A DNA stretch of 64,000 nt from Paenibacillus marchantiae (GTDB taxonomy: Bacteria > Bacillota > Bacilli > Paenibacillales > Paenibacillaceae): NCBI RefSeq assembly GCF_028771845.1, contig NZ_CP118270.1:5208001-5272000 (forward strand), in the 5' to 3' direction. Shown here one piece after another: positions 28,440 to 37,082 of the stretch. Within the stretch, counting starts at the first letter, position 1. Every line of letters starts with the position of its first letter. The translations under genes and the position numbers were made by a program. The notes beneath the pieces are model-generated. The model saw only the letters and a program-made list of their open reading frames with translations, was not told the DNA's origin and ran no database searches.

Positions 28440-28445
28440 CGCACC

Positions 28446-29339
28446 TTATCCTTTCAGCCCGCCCATCGTCATACCTTGGGTTAGCTTTTTTTGTACCAGA
28501 ATATATATAATCAAGGTTGGAAGCATGACCAGCACCAGACCTGCATACATCTGACCATACTGAACTGCGGATTTTTGCGCCGCCATCAGGTTCATTAAGC
28601 CGACAGGTAATGTCTTCAGGGTCGGTTTGGTTAGGAGCGTCATAGAGATAATATATTCGTTCCAGTAGGACAGGAAATTGAACAGAATAACCGTTACGAT
28701 ACTGGGTTTGGCCATAGGCATAATGACTTGCACCATAGTACGAAAATAGCCAGCACCGTCCACCGAGGCCGCTTCCTCAAATTCTTTGGGCAGCGATTTA
28801 AAATATCCCGACATGAGATAGATCGTAAATGGCAGTGCCATCGCAGCATAAACCACCGCGAGAACAAACAGGTTGTTCAGCAAAAAAGGGTGTCCCAGTA
28901 TGCCGCGGAGCATCTTGTCGCCGTTATTAAGCATCAGAAAGATAGGAACAATGATATAGTTTACATTAATAAACAAACCCGCCATAAACATCATATTCCA
29001 GAATCCGTTCCCTCTAAATTTAAAACGAGAAAGTACATAGGACGCAGGCAATGCCACAATAAGTAGAAGCACCAGTGCGATTACCGTCACCAATACGGAA
29101 TTGAGCATAAAAGAACCCATTTTTGCCTTGAGCCATGCATCAGCAAAGTTCTGTAAATGCATCCCGGCTGGTAGTGCCCAGGGACTGCCGTAAAACTCAC
29201 TGTCTTGTTTGATGGAGGCCATGAATGCCCATAGAACAGGGATGAGGATGAGAATAGCTAAAGCGATCAGTATCACGTAAATGAAGCCTTTATATAATTT
29301 GTCGCTAACACCTCTCCGTGAGCGGTTGTTTGTATTCAT
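28446..29339 (-). CDS. Carbohydrate ABC transporter permease, MalG type
   Basis: A 297-residue membrane protein with six hydrophobic segments and EAA loop 'EAASVDGAGYFRTMVQVIMP'. The C-terminus 'KLTQGMTMGGLKG' is typical of MalG-like subunits. The start follows AGGAGGGAATAAG, eleven bases after its partner's stop. With the MalF-type subunit it should import the disaccharide released by GH101. Confidence 0.9.
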   Translation of the reverse strand: MNTNNRSRRGVSDKLYKGFIYVILIALAILILIPVLWAFMASIKQDSEFYGSPWALPAGMHLQNFADAWLKAKMGSFMLNSVLVTVIALVLLLIVALPASYVLSRFKFRGNGFWNMMFMAGLFINVNYIIVPIFLMLNNGDKMLRGILGHPFLLNNLFVLAVVYAAMALPFTIYLMSGYFKSLPKEFEEAASVDGAGYFRTMVQVIMPMAKPSIVTVILFNFLSYWNEYIISMTLLTKPTLKTLPVGLMNLMAAQKSAVQYGQMYAGLVLVMLPTLIIYILVQKKLTQGMTMGGLKG

Positions 29340-29350
29340 CTTATTCCCTC

Positions 29351-30244
29351 CTAAAATTCCAAATGCTCTCGTCTGGTAACTGCGTTTAGTATCCCAGCAA
29401 GCGCAAACGAGAACAGGAACACAATTACACCGATGGCCATCCCATAGCCATAAGAGGAATTAGTATAAGCTTCTTTATACATATAACTGAGGAACACTTC
29501 GGTGGCACCGTCTGGACCGCCGCTTGTCATCGTCATCACGAACAAGAAACTCATGTTAATCGTACTGATGATGAAAAAGGTGAGCGTCGTCCGTATGTTC
29601 GTCCAGATTAACGGAATGGTTATCTGGAAAAACTGAGCCATTCGCCCTGCCCCCTCAAGTCCTGCCGATTCATATAAGCTCTCTGGAATGTTGGCCATAC
29701 TAGCCATATACATCACCATGTAATAGCCGATGGCCTGCCAGATCATAGCGCCTGCAAGACTAAAAATAACCATTTTCTGATCTCCTAGCCATAGGACAGG
29801 CTCTGCTTGTAACCCTCGAAATAGCTTTAACAATGAATTCAAAAGCCCACTGTTCGGATCGTAAATTGCTGAGAAGATTGCACTGATGACAACCACAGAC
29901 AGAATGTTAGGAATATAGAAGATTACGCGTAAAACATTTTGCCCTTTGAGTTTTTCACGTGTGAGCATCGATGCAAACAGAAGTGCCAGAGCAAAGGTCA
30001 CGATTGTAACCAGAACAATGAGCAGAACACTATTTTGAAAGGTCTGATAAAACTTATCGCTATGAAACAGTCTATTGAAATTCTGCAAACCTACGAAGGT
30101 TTTGTTATCGGTATAGCCGCCCCACTTGTACAATGACATCCGAAAGACATCGATCGTAGGAATAAGTAAGAAAATTGCAAAAAGGAGGACGGCGGGTGCT
30201 AGACAGAAGAAGATAAAACGTCCTCTTCCTTTTTTCATATCCAT
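29351..30244 (-). CDS. Carbohydrate ABC transporter permease, MalF type
   Basis: A 297-residue membrane protein with six hydrophobic segments and EAA loop 'ESAGLEGAGRMAQFFQITIP'. The start follows GGAGGAGAGAG. It is preceded by a strong stem-loop that separates it from the binding-protein gene, a common way to keep more binding protein than permease. Confidence 0.9.
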   Translation of the reverse strand: MDMKKGRGRFIFFCLAPAVLLFAIFLLIPTIDVFRMSLYKWGGYTDNKTFVGLQNFNRLFHSDKFYQTFQNSVLLIVLVTIVTFALALLFASMLTREKLKGQNVLRVIFYIPNILSVVVISAIFSAIYDPNSGLLNSLLKLFRGLQAEPVLWLGDQKMVIFSLAGAMIWQAIGYYMVMYMASMANIPESLYESAGLEGAGRMAQFFQITIPLIWTNIRTTLTFFIISTINMSFLFVMTMTSGGPDGATEVFLSYMYKEAYTNSSYGYGMAIGVIVFLFSFALAGILNAVTRREHLEF

Positions 30245-30270
30245 GGCTTTCTCTCTCCTCCCAAAGGTCA

Positions 30271-30306
30271 GATCATGGTGGTCAGCCCAGGTCGCCCGCC
30301 ATGATC
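30271..30306 (-). promoter_or_regulatory. Intercistronic stem-loop between binding protein and permease genes
   Basis: GATCATGGTGG (30271-30281) pairs with CCGCCATGATC (30296-30306), 10 of 11 bases. A second small hairpin (AGGCC/GGCCT, 30321-30333) is next to it. There is no U-run, so these are more likely to stabilise the upstream message than to terminate it fully. Confidence 0.5.
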
Positions 30307-30338
30307 CTGATACATTCTCAAGGCCCTCGGCCTCTTTA

Positions 30339-31697
30339 TTATTTCAATGCTCCCCGCAAGGCGTCGCTTGCTTTAATGATTCCCTCAACCCACTGTTGCT
30401 GTGTTTTAGCACCTGTGACAAGGGAGTCAATGGAAGCAAACACTGCATCCGATATATTCACCCCTTCGACAGGGTCTGTTGTTGCAAATGCACCCATAGC
30501 AGCCTTTGCCCCATTGTCATAGATGCTGTAGAAAAGCATGTTGTCTCCATCCAATTTGTCGGACATACCTTTGATCGGTTGAATCGCGCCAACCTTTGCA
30601 AAAATGGCTGCTGCCTCATCGGAATAAAGATAAGCAATAAATTGTTTTGCCAGATCTGCGTTTTCCGCTTTGGCAGGAATCCAAATTTGTTCGAAGAAGG
30701 TATACGAATAACGGTCGCCACCGTCTTTTATTGCCGGAAGAGCTGTGAAGCCCCATTTGAAGCCTTCTGCTCGCGGAGCTTTGCTCATTTCGCCAACGAC
30801 CCAAGTACCGTTAGGCATGAAGAGTGCTTTATTGTCCAGAATCAGTTGTTGGTTTTTGGTAAAGTTATCTTTGTTGGCATTTGCGGGAACCGTTTTTTCG
30901 GTGTAAGTAGCCAGTTTACCGATCAGTTCAACCGTTTGTTGAGCTTCTGGGGTTTGCCAAATGCCTTCGTTGTAATGCGTCACTTTAGTGAAGAAATCCG
31001 CGCTGCCCACCTCGTTGAGCAAAGCATAGAAGAAAGAGTCAAAGTAACCTGACGTCGGATAAGCAAATAGTGAAATACCCTCGGCTTTAGCTTGATCACC
31101 TAGAGCCCACATTTCGTCCCAAGTCGTAGGAACTTTCCAACCTTTTTGTTCAAATAAACCCTCGTTATAAAACAAACCGGTAGGGCTGTAGAACATAGGC
31201 ATGAGATAGGTCTTTCCATCGTTATACGGATTCGTGATCGTTGTATCAGTGAAGCCTGGAATCAGCTTATCCTTGACGGTTACACTTTCGCCGGGTATGG
31301 TCATGGACAGCACATCTGAAAGGTCAGTTAGGTTATTATCTTTGACAAAGGTTTCAGTCAAGCCCTTCGGCTGGCCCGTTGCCAAATGGATAACATCAGG
31401 AAACTCACCAGATTTCATGCCGGGTCCAATGACATCTTCAATATTTTTGTCAATCGTCGTTTCGACTTTCACGCCAGGGTTGGCGCTTTCGAAGGCAGCC
31501 GTAATTTCTTTCCATACATCAGCCCCGTAAGCGGTTTCCAAAGCAGCTAGCTTAAGAGTACGTTGTTCCGTAGATGTTGCCGAGTTCGTGCCGGTTGAAT
31601 CCTTTGTTGAATTAGAGCCATTTTCAGAAGAGCTGCCGCAGGCTGCCAAGCTAAGAGTCAATGCTGCCGTGATCGCAAGGCTAAGAATTTTTTTCAT
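30339..31697 (-). CDS. Disaccharide-binding lipoprotein of the GH101/GH112 operon
   Basis: A 452-residue solute-binding protein with lipobox 'LSLAAC' (lipid cysteine at residue 20) and a Ser/Thr/Asn linker. The body has the family-1 binding-protein pattern ('FESANPGVKVETTIDKNI', 'MPNGTWVVGEM', 'QLILDNKALFMPNG'). First gene of the operon. The start at 31697 follows GGGGGA; a longer in-frame start at 31727 runs toward the cre region and lacks a site. Galacto-N-biose or a related beta-galactosyl disaccharide is the likely ligand by context. Confidence 0.88.
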   Translation of the reverse strand: MKKILSLAITAALTLSLAACGSSSENGSNSTKDSTGTNSATSTEQRTLKLAALETAYGADVWKEITAAFESANPGVKVETTIDKNIEDVIGPGMKSGEFPDVIHLATGQPKGLTETFVKDNNLTDLSDVLSMTIPGESVTVKDKLIPGFTDTTITNPYNDGKTYLMPMFYSPTGLFYNEGLFEQKGWKVPTTWDEMWALGDQAKAEGISLFAYPTSGYFDSFFYALLNEVGSADFFTKVTHYNEGIWQTPEAQQTVELIGKLATYTEKTVPANANKDNFTKNQQLILDNKALFMPNGTWVVGEMSKAPRAEGFKWGFTALPAIKDGGDRYSYTFFEQIWIPAKAENADLAKQFIAYLYSDEAAAIFAKVGAIQPIKGMSDKLDGDNMLFYSIYDNGAKAAMGAFATTDPVEGVNISDAVFASIDSLVTGAKTQQQWVEGIIKASDALRGALK

Positions 31698-31728
31698 AAA
31701 TCCATTCCCCCTATATTTAGTGATCATA

Positions 31729-31743
31729 CGTAACCGCTTACAT
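31729..31743. promoter_or_regulatory. cre box (CcpA operator), 14/15 match
   Basis: On the minus strand ATGTAAGCGGTTACG matches WTGNAANCGNWNNCW except the last base. It lies 32 bases upstream of the binding-protein start, in the leader or promoter of the GH101/GH112 operon. The remaining AT-rich intergenic DNA up to 31925 should hold the two divergent promoters. Confidence 0.6.
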
Positions 31744-31925
31744 TCTTTCTCGCCCTTTTAATTTATCTTAACGGCCTCTTTATATCTACATACATGTTGT
31801 CGTTGATTTTATATATCTTGCTAATATAATAAATTTATAAATTAACAATTTTTTCACAACATAAAACGTTGAAATTGGTTTAACTGTAGTTCACTAAATG
31901 AGATTGAGGAAAGGACGGACTGCAG

Positions 31926-32759
31926 ATGGGAAATGTACGCTATTGGCTTCCCGGAAAGGGACGTGGAGAGATTCCCGCAAAGCTAATCTATGTTAGCACT
32001 TCCATTTATGAAGGAGATTGGTTCAGCATTCGTCATTCTCATAACTTCGCGGAGCTGTTTTATGTCCGAAGTGGACGAGGGAATTTCATCGTAGAGGATG
32101 AGATTTTTTCGGTGCAGCAGGACGATCTTGTCATCGTGAACCCGAACGTAGAGCATACCGAAGTATCCATTGGGAGTGACCCTTTGGAGTATGTAGTGCT
32201 TGGGGTTGAGGGGATGAGTTTTGATTTTGGAAAGCAAAGTGGAACCCGTAATCATGAAATTATCAATTATTCAAAACAGAGGAATGAACTCTTGTTGTAT
32301 TTCAACGCTATGCTCTCGGAAACCGAAAACAAGAATGAGAACTATGAGGACGTCTGTCAAAACTTACTTGAGATTGTAATCATTAGTTTAATGCGAAGAT
32401 CTGGTCATCCCTTCTCTGTTGTAACCACGCAAAGGGCTGACAAGATATGCAGTCGGATTAAGCGACATATTGACTCGAACTATGCGGAGGAAATCTCGCT
32501 CCACTCTCTGGCAGAAAAGGCGCATATCAGCAAATATTATCTGGCACATACTTTTGCTAAATATTACGGTATGTCACCTATTAATTATCTCAATGAGGTC
32601 AGGATTCGTGCGAGCAAGGAGCTACTAGAAACCACAGATCTTTCCATTGCTCAAGTTGCGGAATCCACTGGTTTTTCCTCTCAAAGCTACTTCTCACAAA
32701 ATTTCCGCCGGTGCTGTGGCCTAACTCCAAGCGGTTATCGTCTTCAGACAAAAAAATGA
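31926..32759 (+). CDS. AraC-family regulator of the GH101/GH112 operon
   Basis: A 277-residue protein with a cupin domain ('RHSHNFAELFYVRSGRG', 'VQQDDLVIVNPNVEHTE') and two helix-turn-helix motifs ('LHSLAEKAHISKYYLAHTF', 'IAQVAESTGFSSQSYFSQNF'). It is divergent from the operon with 228 bases between starts. Likely an activator responding to the imported sugar. Confidence 0.85.
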   Translation: MGNVRYWLPGKGRGEIPAKLIYVSTSIYEGDWFSIRHSHNFAELFYVRSGRGNFIVEDEIFSVQQDDLVIVNPNVEHTEVSIGSDPLEYVVLGVEGMSFDFGKQSGTRNHEIINYSKQRNELLLYFNAMLSETENKNENYEDVCQNLLEIVIISLMRRSGHPFSVVTTQRADKICSRIKRHIDSNYAEEISLHSLAEKAHISKYYLAHTFAKYYGMSPINYLNEVRIRASKELLETTDLSIAQVAESTGFSSQSYFSQNFRRCCGLTPSGYRLQTKK

Positions 32760-32820
32760 GCTCAAATTAATCGCCAACTAGGTAACTTCTAATGCAACTA
32801 TATGCTTGTCTCCCTAGAGC

Positions 32821-32859
32821 AAAAAAGTCCGATTGCGCTCAGTATCAGCAATCGGACTT
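32821..32859 (-). terminator. Terminator of the iron-binding lipoprotein gene, possibly bidirectional
   Basis: Perfect 12-base arms (32825-32836 and 32848-32859) with a T6 run on the minus strand. The convergent AraC gene ends 61 bases to the left, so it may be used from both sides. Confidence 0.75.
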
Positions 32860-32872
32860 CTTGTATTATGAA

Positions 32873-33820
32873 TTATTGTTCAGCTAATTTCAGGAAATAC
32901 TCTGAAGCCAAACGAACAGCCAGAATACTCGCACTATTGAGGGAATTATCAAAGATAACAACATGGTTATTTTTTACTGCCTCCAGTGAGTTCCACACCT
33001 TCGAAGTTTCCTTTTCCTTAACGGCTGCCTTTGCGACATCAATATCATGCTGGACAATAATATAATCGGGATTCATGTCGTATAGTCCCTCCAGCGTAAG
33101 CGCCTCGCCACCCTCAGGATATCCCTTCGGTGCCAATAATCCAAAGCCTGCAGTTTGATTGTAGTACATTGTATTTTTAGATCCTTGAGCAATAAAATTA
33201 GCTTTTCCATCAACCCGTAACAAGGCAAAGGTCTTATCCTCAAGAGTACCTAAATGTTCTTTCGTTTGTGCTATCATTTCTTGGGTTTCCTTAATCAATT
33301 GTTCTGCGAGCTCTTCTTTTCCAACAACCTCAGCGAGGAGCATCGTTGTTTTTTCCCAGGTATCGGTGTAGTCGATTAAGATGACTGGAGCAATCTTGTT
33401 CAACTCATCATAGATGGTATCCACAGACCCCTTAAAGGTTACAATCACATCAGGCTGGGCCTCAATAATCTTTTCCAAATTCGCTGAGTCGCTACCCAAA
33501 TCAATAATATCAGTAGACCCGGCGTAAGGCTGTAAAGTTGCAAACTTCTCCATCGCTTCCGAAGCGCTTATTGATGCGATTGGAGGTGTATCCAGAGCAA
33601 AAAAGTAATCTAAGTATAATGGATGCAGCACCGCTATACGCTCTGGTCGTTTCTCAAGCATCACCCCATTATCGCTGGCATCCTCAATGGTTCTTGGCCA
33701 TCCTTCACCCTCGATCTTGCTGGCCTCAGGAGTAACTGCAACGGGCGTTTCGGAGCAACCAGCCAGTATCCCCCCTGCAAGTAAAATTACAGTTAAAATC
33801 AATCCAGTTAGTCTTTTCAT
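32873..33820 (-). CDS. Iron-siderophore-type ABC substrate-binding lipoprotein (FecB/FhuD-like)
   Basis: A 315-residue protein with lipobox 'ILAGC' (C22). The body follows the periplasmic-binding-protein-2 pattern: 'RPERIAVLHPLYLDYFFALD' near residue 60, 'LEKIIEAQPDVIVTFKG', and a long central helix before the C-lobe. This class binds ferric siderophores, haem or cobalamin. A Fur box lies upstream of the preceding gene, which supports iron. No permease or ATPase gene is adjacent, so it must use one from elsewhere. The start follows GGGGAGG. Confidence 0.82.
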   Translation of the reverse strand: MKRLTGLILTVILLAGGILAGCSETPVAVTPEASKIEGEGWPRTIEDASDNGVMLEKRPERIAVLHPLYLDYFFALDTPPIASISASEAMEKFATLQPYAGSTDIIDLGSDSANLEKIIEAQPDVIVTFKGSVDTIYDELNKIAPVILIDYTDTWEKTTMLLAEVVGKEELAEQLIKETQEMIAQTKEHLGTLEDKTFALLRVDGKANFIAQGSKNTMYYNQTAGFGLLAPKGYPEGGEALTLEGLYDMNPDYIIVQHDIDVAKAAVKEKETSKVWNSLEAVKNNHVVIFDNSLNSASILAVRLASEYFLKLAEQ

Positions 33821-33852
33821 ATGTCCTCCCCAATTACTGTGTATGCAGTGTT

Positions 33853-35160
33853 TTATGAATTTCCTAAATGATCTCGCAACGTTTCCCCGGTATATTCACT
33901 TCTGAACAGACCTCTTTCAACTAACTTTGGAATCAGCTTTTCAAAAAATATTTCCATCGATTTTTCTGAACCGCCTGGCAGGGCGATGAATCCATCAATA
34001 GCACCAGCCTCAACCCGCTCAATAATATCATTCATTACAGTCTCGACTGTTCCCACAGATACCCAATGGGCAGATCCGACAACCTCAGGCCGATTCAGGA
34101 TATCTTTTACTGTAGGCTGATATTTTGTAATATAACGGCGCAACAGCTCAGCATGTGTGCGACTGCGAACAGCCTGATCAGGATCAGGCAGCATATCCTC
34201 GGTTACGCGTTGATCTAAGGGGAAACTGCTTAAATCAAGACCCATCAACGATTTCAAAGATCCGTGTCTGCGCTCAAGACTTAAATGGGCATGAGCAGCC
34301 TTATGTAATTCAAGCGCTTCTTCGTGCGTATCGGCCAGGAAAAAAAATAACCCCGGCAAAACTTTAATCGTGTTCGGATCGCGCCCATGTTCTACAGCTC
34401 TTTTTCTCAAATCACTTCGCAATTCCACGCCCGATTCAAGATCCGGCATTGCCGCAAAAATAGCATCCGCTACGGAAGAAGCAAAATTCCGTCCAATATC
34501 CGAAGCACCAGCTTGAAACAGAGGAATGGTTCCCGATGGATGAGAAGGTAAAGTGAGTGGCCCTTTTACATTGAAAAATTCACCGGAATGATGAATAGCA
34601 GTCACTTTTTCCTTATCTGAAAACATGCCTGACTCACGGTCAATAACAATAGCCTCATTCGGAAAACTATCCCAAAGCTTGCATACCACTTCCGTAAATT
34701 CTATTGCCTTTGCATACCGTTCTTCCGGTGATGGCATTGGCGAATTCCCGAAATTATCGGCGCCTTCAATAGAAGTGACAATATTCCACCCGGCACGCCC
34801 ATTACTTAGCCAGTTTAAGGACTGAAGCTGCCGGGCAACAACATAAGGCGGATTAAACGTGGTAGAAATGGTCGTAACGAGTCCGATGCGGTTGGTTTCA
34901 CGAGCTATTGCTGCAAAAAACAAAGTAGGATCTGTGCTGCCGAAATTGGAAGAATCGCCTAACATCTGCGGGCTAATATACAGATAATCAGCTCTGAAAA
35001 GAAAATCGAGCTTAGAGTTCTCCGCCATTTTTGCCCAATGAATATAATAGTCAATGGTTCCTGTCTGCTCTACTCCGCTATCCGGGTGCCGCCAACCGTC
35101 ACCTTTATTCCATGTTGCATTTAAGGACAATCCAATACATAGTTGTCTGTTTGAAGTCAT
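33853..35160 (-). CDS. NtaA/SnaA/DszA-type flavin-dependent monooxygenase
   Basis: A 435-residue FMNH2-dependent oxygenase of the luciferase superfamily. Features: 'LDFLFRADYLYI', 'ARETNRIGLVTTISTTFNPP', 'GRAGWNIVTSIEGADNFG' and 'FQAGASDIGRNFASSVADAI' in order. Relatives desulfurise or dealkylate small organics. The start at 35160 is an ATG after AAAGG; an in-frame TTG lies three codons upstream. The Fur box 78 bases upstream and the iron-binding lipoprotein 32 bases downstream suggest an iron-starvation operon. The substrate is unknown; it could modify a siderophore or a xenobiotic. Confidence 0.85.
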   Translation of the reverse strand: MTSNRQLCIGLSLNATWNKGDGWRHPDSGVEQTGTIDYYIHWAKMAENSKLDFLFRADYLYISPQMLGDSSNFGSTDPTLFFAAIARETNRIGLVTTISTTFNPPYVVARQLQSLNWLSNGRAGWNIVTSIEGADNFGNSPMPSPEERYAKAIEFTEVVCKLWDSFPNEAIVIDRESGMFSDKEKVTAIHHSGEFFNVKGPLTLPSHPSGTIPLFQAGASDIGRNFASSVADAIFAAMPDLESGVELRSDLRKRAVEHGRDPNTIKVLPGLFFFLADTHEEALELHKAAHAHLSLERRHGSLKSLMGLDLSSFPLDQRVTEDMLPDPDQAVRSRTHAELLRRYITKYQPTVKDILNRPEVVGSAHWVSVGTVETVMNDIIERVEAGAIDGFIALPGGSEKSMEIFFEKLIPKLVERGLFRSEYTGETLRDHLGNS

Positions 35161-35237
35161 TTCTACCAACCTTTCTTATTTCTTATCATTGTTTTGCTCT
35201 AGAAAGCCCTCCGGACAAATTTTGCCCCCACCAAATA

Positions 35238-35256
35238 ATAATGATTCTCATTATCA
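35238..35256. promoter_or_regulatory. Fur box, 17/19 match
   Basis: On the minus strand GATAATGAGAATCATTATT matches the classical 19-base iron box GATAATGATAATCATTATC at 17 positions. It lies 78 bases upstream of the monooxygenase start and should repress that gene and the lipoprotein when iron is plentiful. The rest of 35161-35487 holds only this box and a terminator. Confidence 0.65.
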
Positions 35257-35375
35257 AAACAAAGTTTAGCAAGGATTCAAGCAAATTTAAATACACAAGT
35301 TACAAATTCGATATGCACAATTATCTAAACTATGGTTGGACGGCAAAAGGTCTGGTTCTTGCCCCACGACAAAAC

Positions 35376-35399
35376 AAAAAAAGCCGCATCAATGCGACT
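35376..35399 (-). terminator. Terminator of the esterase gene
   Basis: AGCCGCAT (35382-35389) and ATGCGACT (35392-35399) pair with one mismatch; the minus strand then reads TTTTTTGTTTTG. It lies about 90 bases past the stop at 35488. Confidence 0.6.
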
Positions 35400-35487
35400 T
35401 TATCTTTCAACACTCTAACTTGTGTCATTTGTACTGCTTCCACCCTATTGTCTCGGTTCCGATTCGACCTCTAAATTAGTCTTATAA

Positions 35488-36459
35488 TCAAAGTAACTCC
35501 AGAGCTTTCAACAAGGCATACTCACTAGAGGTGGCACCTATTTGAGAAAAATGTGCATTCGGAAACATTGGCGCCAAATGATGATATCCAGGAAGTACTT
35601 GCAATTCGATCAAAACACCGTCAAAGGCAAGTTGTTTGGCAAATAATAAGGTTTCATCTATGAACAAATCAATGCTGCCTATGCTCATATAAGTGGGAGG
35701 TAAACCGGCAAGAGATTTTGCACGCGCTGGCACGTAATATTCACTTGTTTCCTCTTGTCCGGGTTCGTGACCTAAGACAGATTTCCAGCCGAAATAATTG
35801 CTTTTTTTGGTCCAAACAAACTCGCCGGCATAAGGATGGTCTGGCAAAATACTTGTACGGTCATCGAGCATTGGGCTGCGCAGTCTTAGATGATGGATGT
35901 CGAATTCCTTCTGGTCGCGAATGTACAGGGCTAACCCCGCTGCTAATCCACTACCGGCGCTGCTGCCTGCAAGAGCGACTTTTTCGGTATCTATCCCTAA
36001 TTCCTCGGCATGCTCGATGCACCATTTCAGGCCGGAATAACAATCCTGTAATTGACTTGGCTGAATATGTTCTGGCGCTAGCCGATAGTAAACAGATACA
36101 CAGCAAAAACCATGTTGCACAGCCAGTGCCGCATTGCTTTGGCGTTCACCGACCGGACTGCCCATAACCATTCCCCCACCATGAATCGAATAATATAACG
36201 GCATCTTACTGTTCTTTGGTTGGAGGGGTTTAATAATTTCGATACGAATATCAGGACCACCAAAATAACTTGGAACCGCCCTTTCTTCGAATGTGACTGG
36301 AAACAGCTGCGTTACATCGATTTGCTGCATCATTTTTGTTTGACTTTTCCGTGCTTCCATTAGTGTGGCAGCGGAAAGATCGGTGGCTGGTATTAAATCA
36401 ATTGCACTTATTATCTCCTGATCGATCAGATGTCTGCTTCTGCTTTTTGGTTCATTCAT
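35488..36459 (-). CDS. Alpha/beta hydrolase, hormone-sensitive-lipase-like carboxylesterase
   Basis: A 323-residue cytosolic hydrolase with the oxyanion motif 'IHGGGMVMGS', the nucleophile elbow 'GSSAGSG', and the late 'GSIDLFIDE' (Asp) and 'PGYHHLAP' (His) regions that complete the triad. These are the marks of the HSL or GDXG esterase group. The start follows GAGG. Its substrate is unknown. The neighbours give no pathway. Confidence 0.85.
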   Translation of the reverse strand: MNEPKSRSRHLIDQEIISAIDLIPATDLSAATLMEARKSQTKMMQQIDVTQLFPVTFEERAVPSYFGGPDIRIEIIKPLQPKNSKMPLYYSIHGGGMVMGSPVGERQSNAALAVQHGFCCVSVYYRLAPEHIQPSQLQDCYSGLKWCIEHAEELGIDTEKVALAGSSAGSGLAAGLALYIRDQKEFDIHHLRLRSPMLDDRTSILPDHPYAGEFVWTKKSNYFGWKSVLGHEPGQEETSEYYVPARAKSLAGLPPTYMSIGSIDLFIDETLLFAKQLAFDGVLIELQVLPGYHHLAPMFPNAHFSQIGATSSEYALLKALELL

Positions 36460-36654
36460 ATTTACTGTTTCCTCGCTCTCTTAATTATGTCCAATGAAGT
36501 ACTGCTCTCTCCAATGGTCCAGTATTCCCGATTTGAATCCAGATCAAAAGTTACATTTCTCTCACTGTATCGACTCCTCTTCTGCCTAATCCTATTGTAA
36601 AGAGTGCAATAAGCTATTTAAATGAAAACAATAAGTTAGAATCGTTTTTGACAT

Positions 36655-36684
36655 AAAAAACACTGATGAATTTCTTCATCAGTG
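36655..36684 (-). terminator. Terminator of the CD3324-family gene
   Basis: Perfect 10-base arms (36661-36670 and 36675-36684) with a 4-base loop and T6 on the minus strand. The 195 bases to its right, up to 36459 on the left side of the gap, show no gene. Confidence 0.8.
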
Positions 36685-36691
36685 CCGTGTA

Positions 36692-36961
36692 CTACTTATT
36701 TTTGGAATAAACAATTTTCTTAATGGTTTCAACAGAGAGAAAGTAGTCCTTAGCAAGTTGCTCAATGCTGCTATTACTCTTAAAGGCTTGTCTAATAGTG
36801 GCATTTCGGTGATCTAACCATTGCCTTCCGCCACTCAAACTTCCCCAATGATTATATTCCTTTTCCTGTTTTGGGATGTAAATCGTCTCTCCCTGGACAT
36901 ACTCTTGAATCATTATTATTAACTTTTCGGGCAATATTTTTTTAGCGTTTGTATATTTCAC
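36692..36961 (-). CDS. CD3324 family small DNA-binding-like protein
   Basis: An 89-residue protein. 'AKKILPEKLIIMIQEYVQGE', 'IYIPKQEKEYNHWG', then 'RNATIRQAFKSNSSIEQLAK' and 'FLSVETIKKIVYSK' match the CD3324 family, whose C-terminal half looks like a helix-turn-helix (Mor-activator type). Probably a small transcription factor. It starts with GTG after AAGGAGTG. Its leader contains a 27-codon reading frame and a hairpin that overlaps the ribosome binding site. Confidence 0.8.
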   Translation of the reverse strand: MKYTNAKKILPEKLIIMIQEYVQGETIYIPKQEKEYNHWGSLSGGRQWLDHRNATIRQAFKSNSSIEQLAKDYFLSVETIKKIVYSKNK

Positions 36962-36973
36962 TCTGCTTCACTC

Positions 36974-37082
36974 CTTATTTCTGAAAATAAGGTGCAAAGC
37001 CAAAATATTAGATAAGCTTATTTAGCGTTAGAAAAGATTTAACCCCATGCAAAGTAACGCTTCTCCAATACTGGCTTTGCAC
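36974..37082 (-). promoter_or_regulatory. Structured leader of the CD3324 gene, attenuator-like
   Basis: Three nested elements are visible. GTGCAAAGCC (36992-37001) and GGCTTTGCAC (37073-37082) are perfect inverted repeats. Inside them AGCGTTA (37024-37030) pairs with TAACGCT (37055-37061). Closest to the gene, CTTATTT, TCAG, AAATAAG (36974-36991, minus strand) is a perfect hairpin whose last bases are part of the AAGGAG ribosome binding site. The outer repeat's first arm lies inside the 27-codon leader frame. Confidence 0.5.

Noticed and set aside
30126..31052. A 308-codon open frame on the plus strand across the binding-protein and permease genes
   Set aside because: It is antisense to genes with ribosome sites, a lipobox and EAA motifs, and its own translation shows no domain pattern and no ribosome site.
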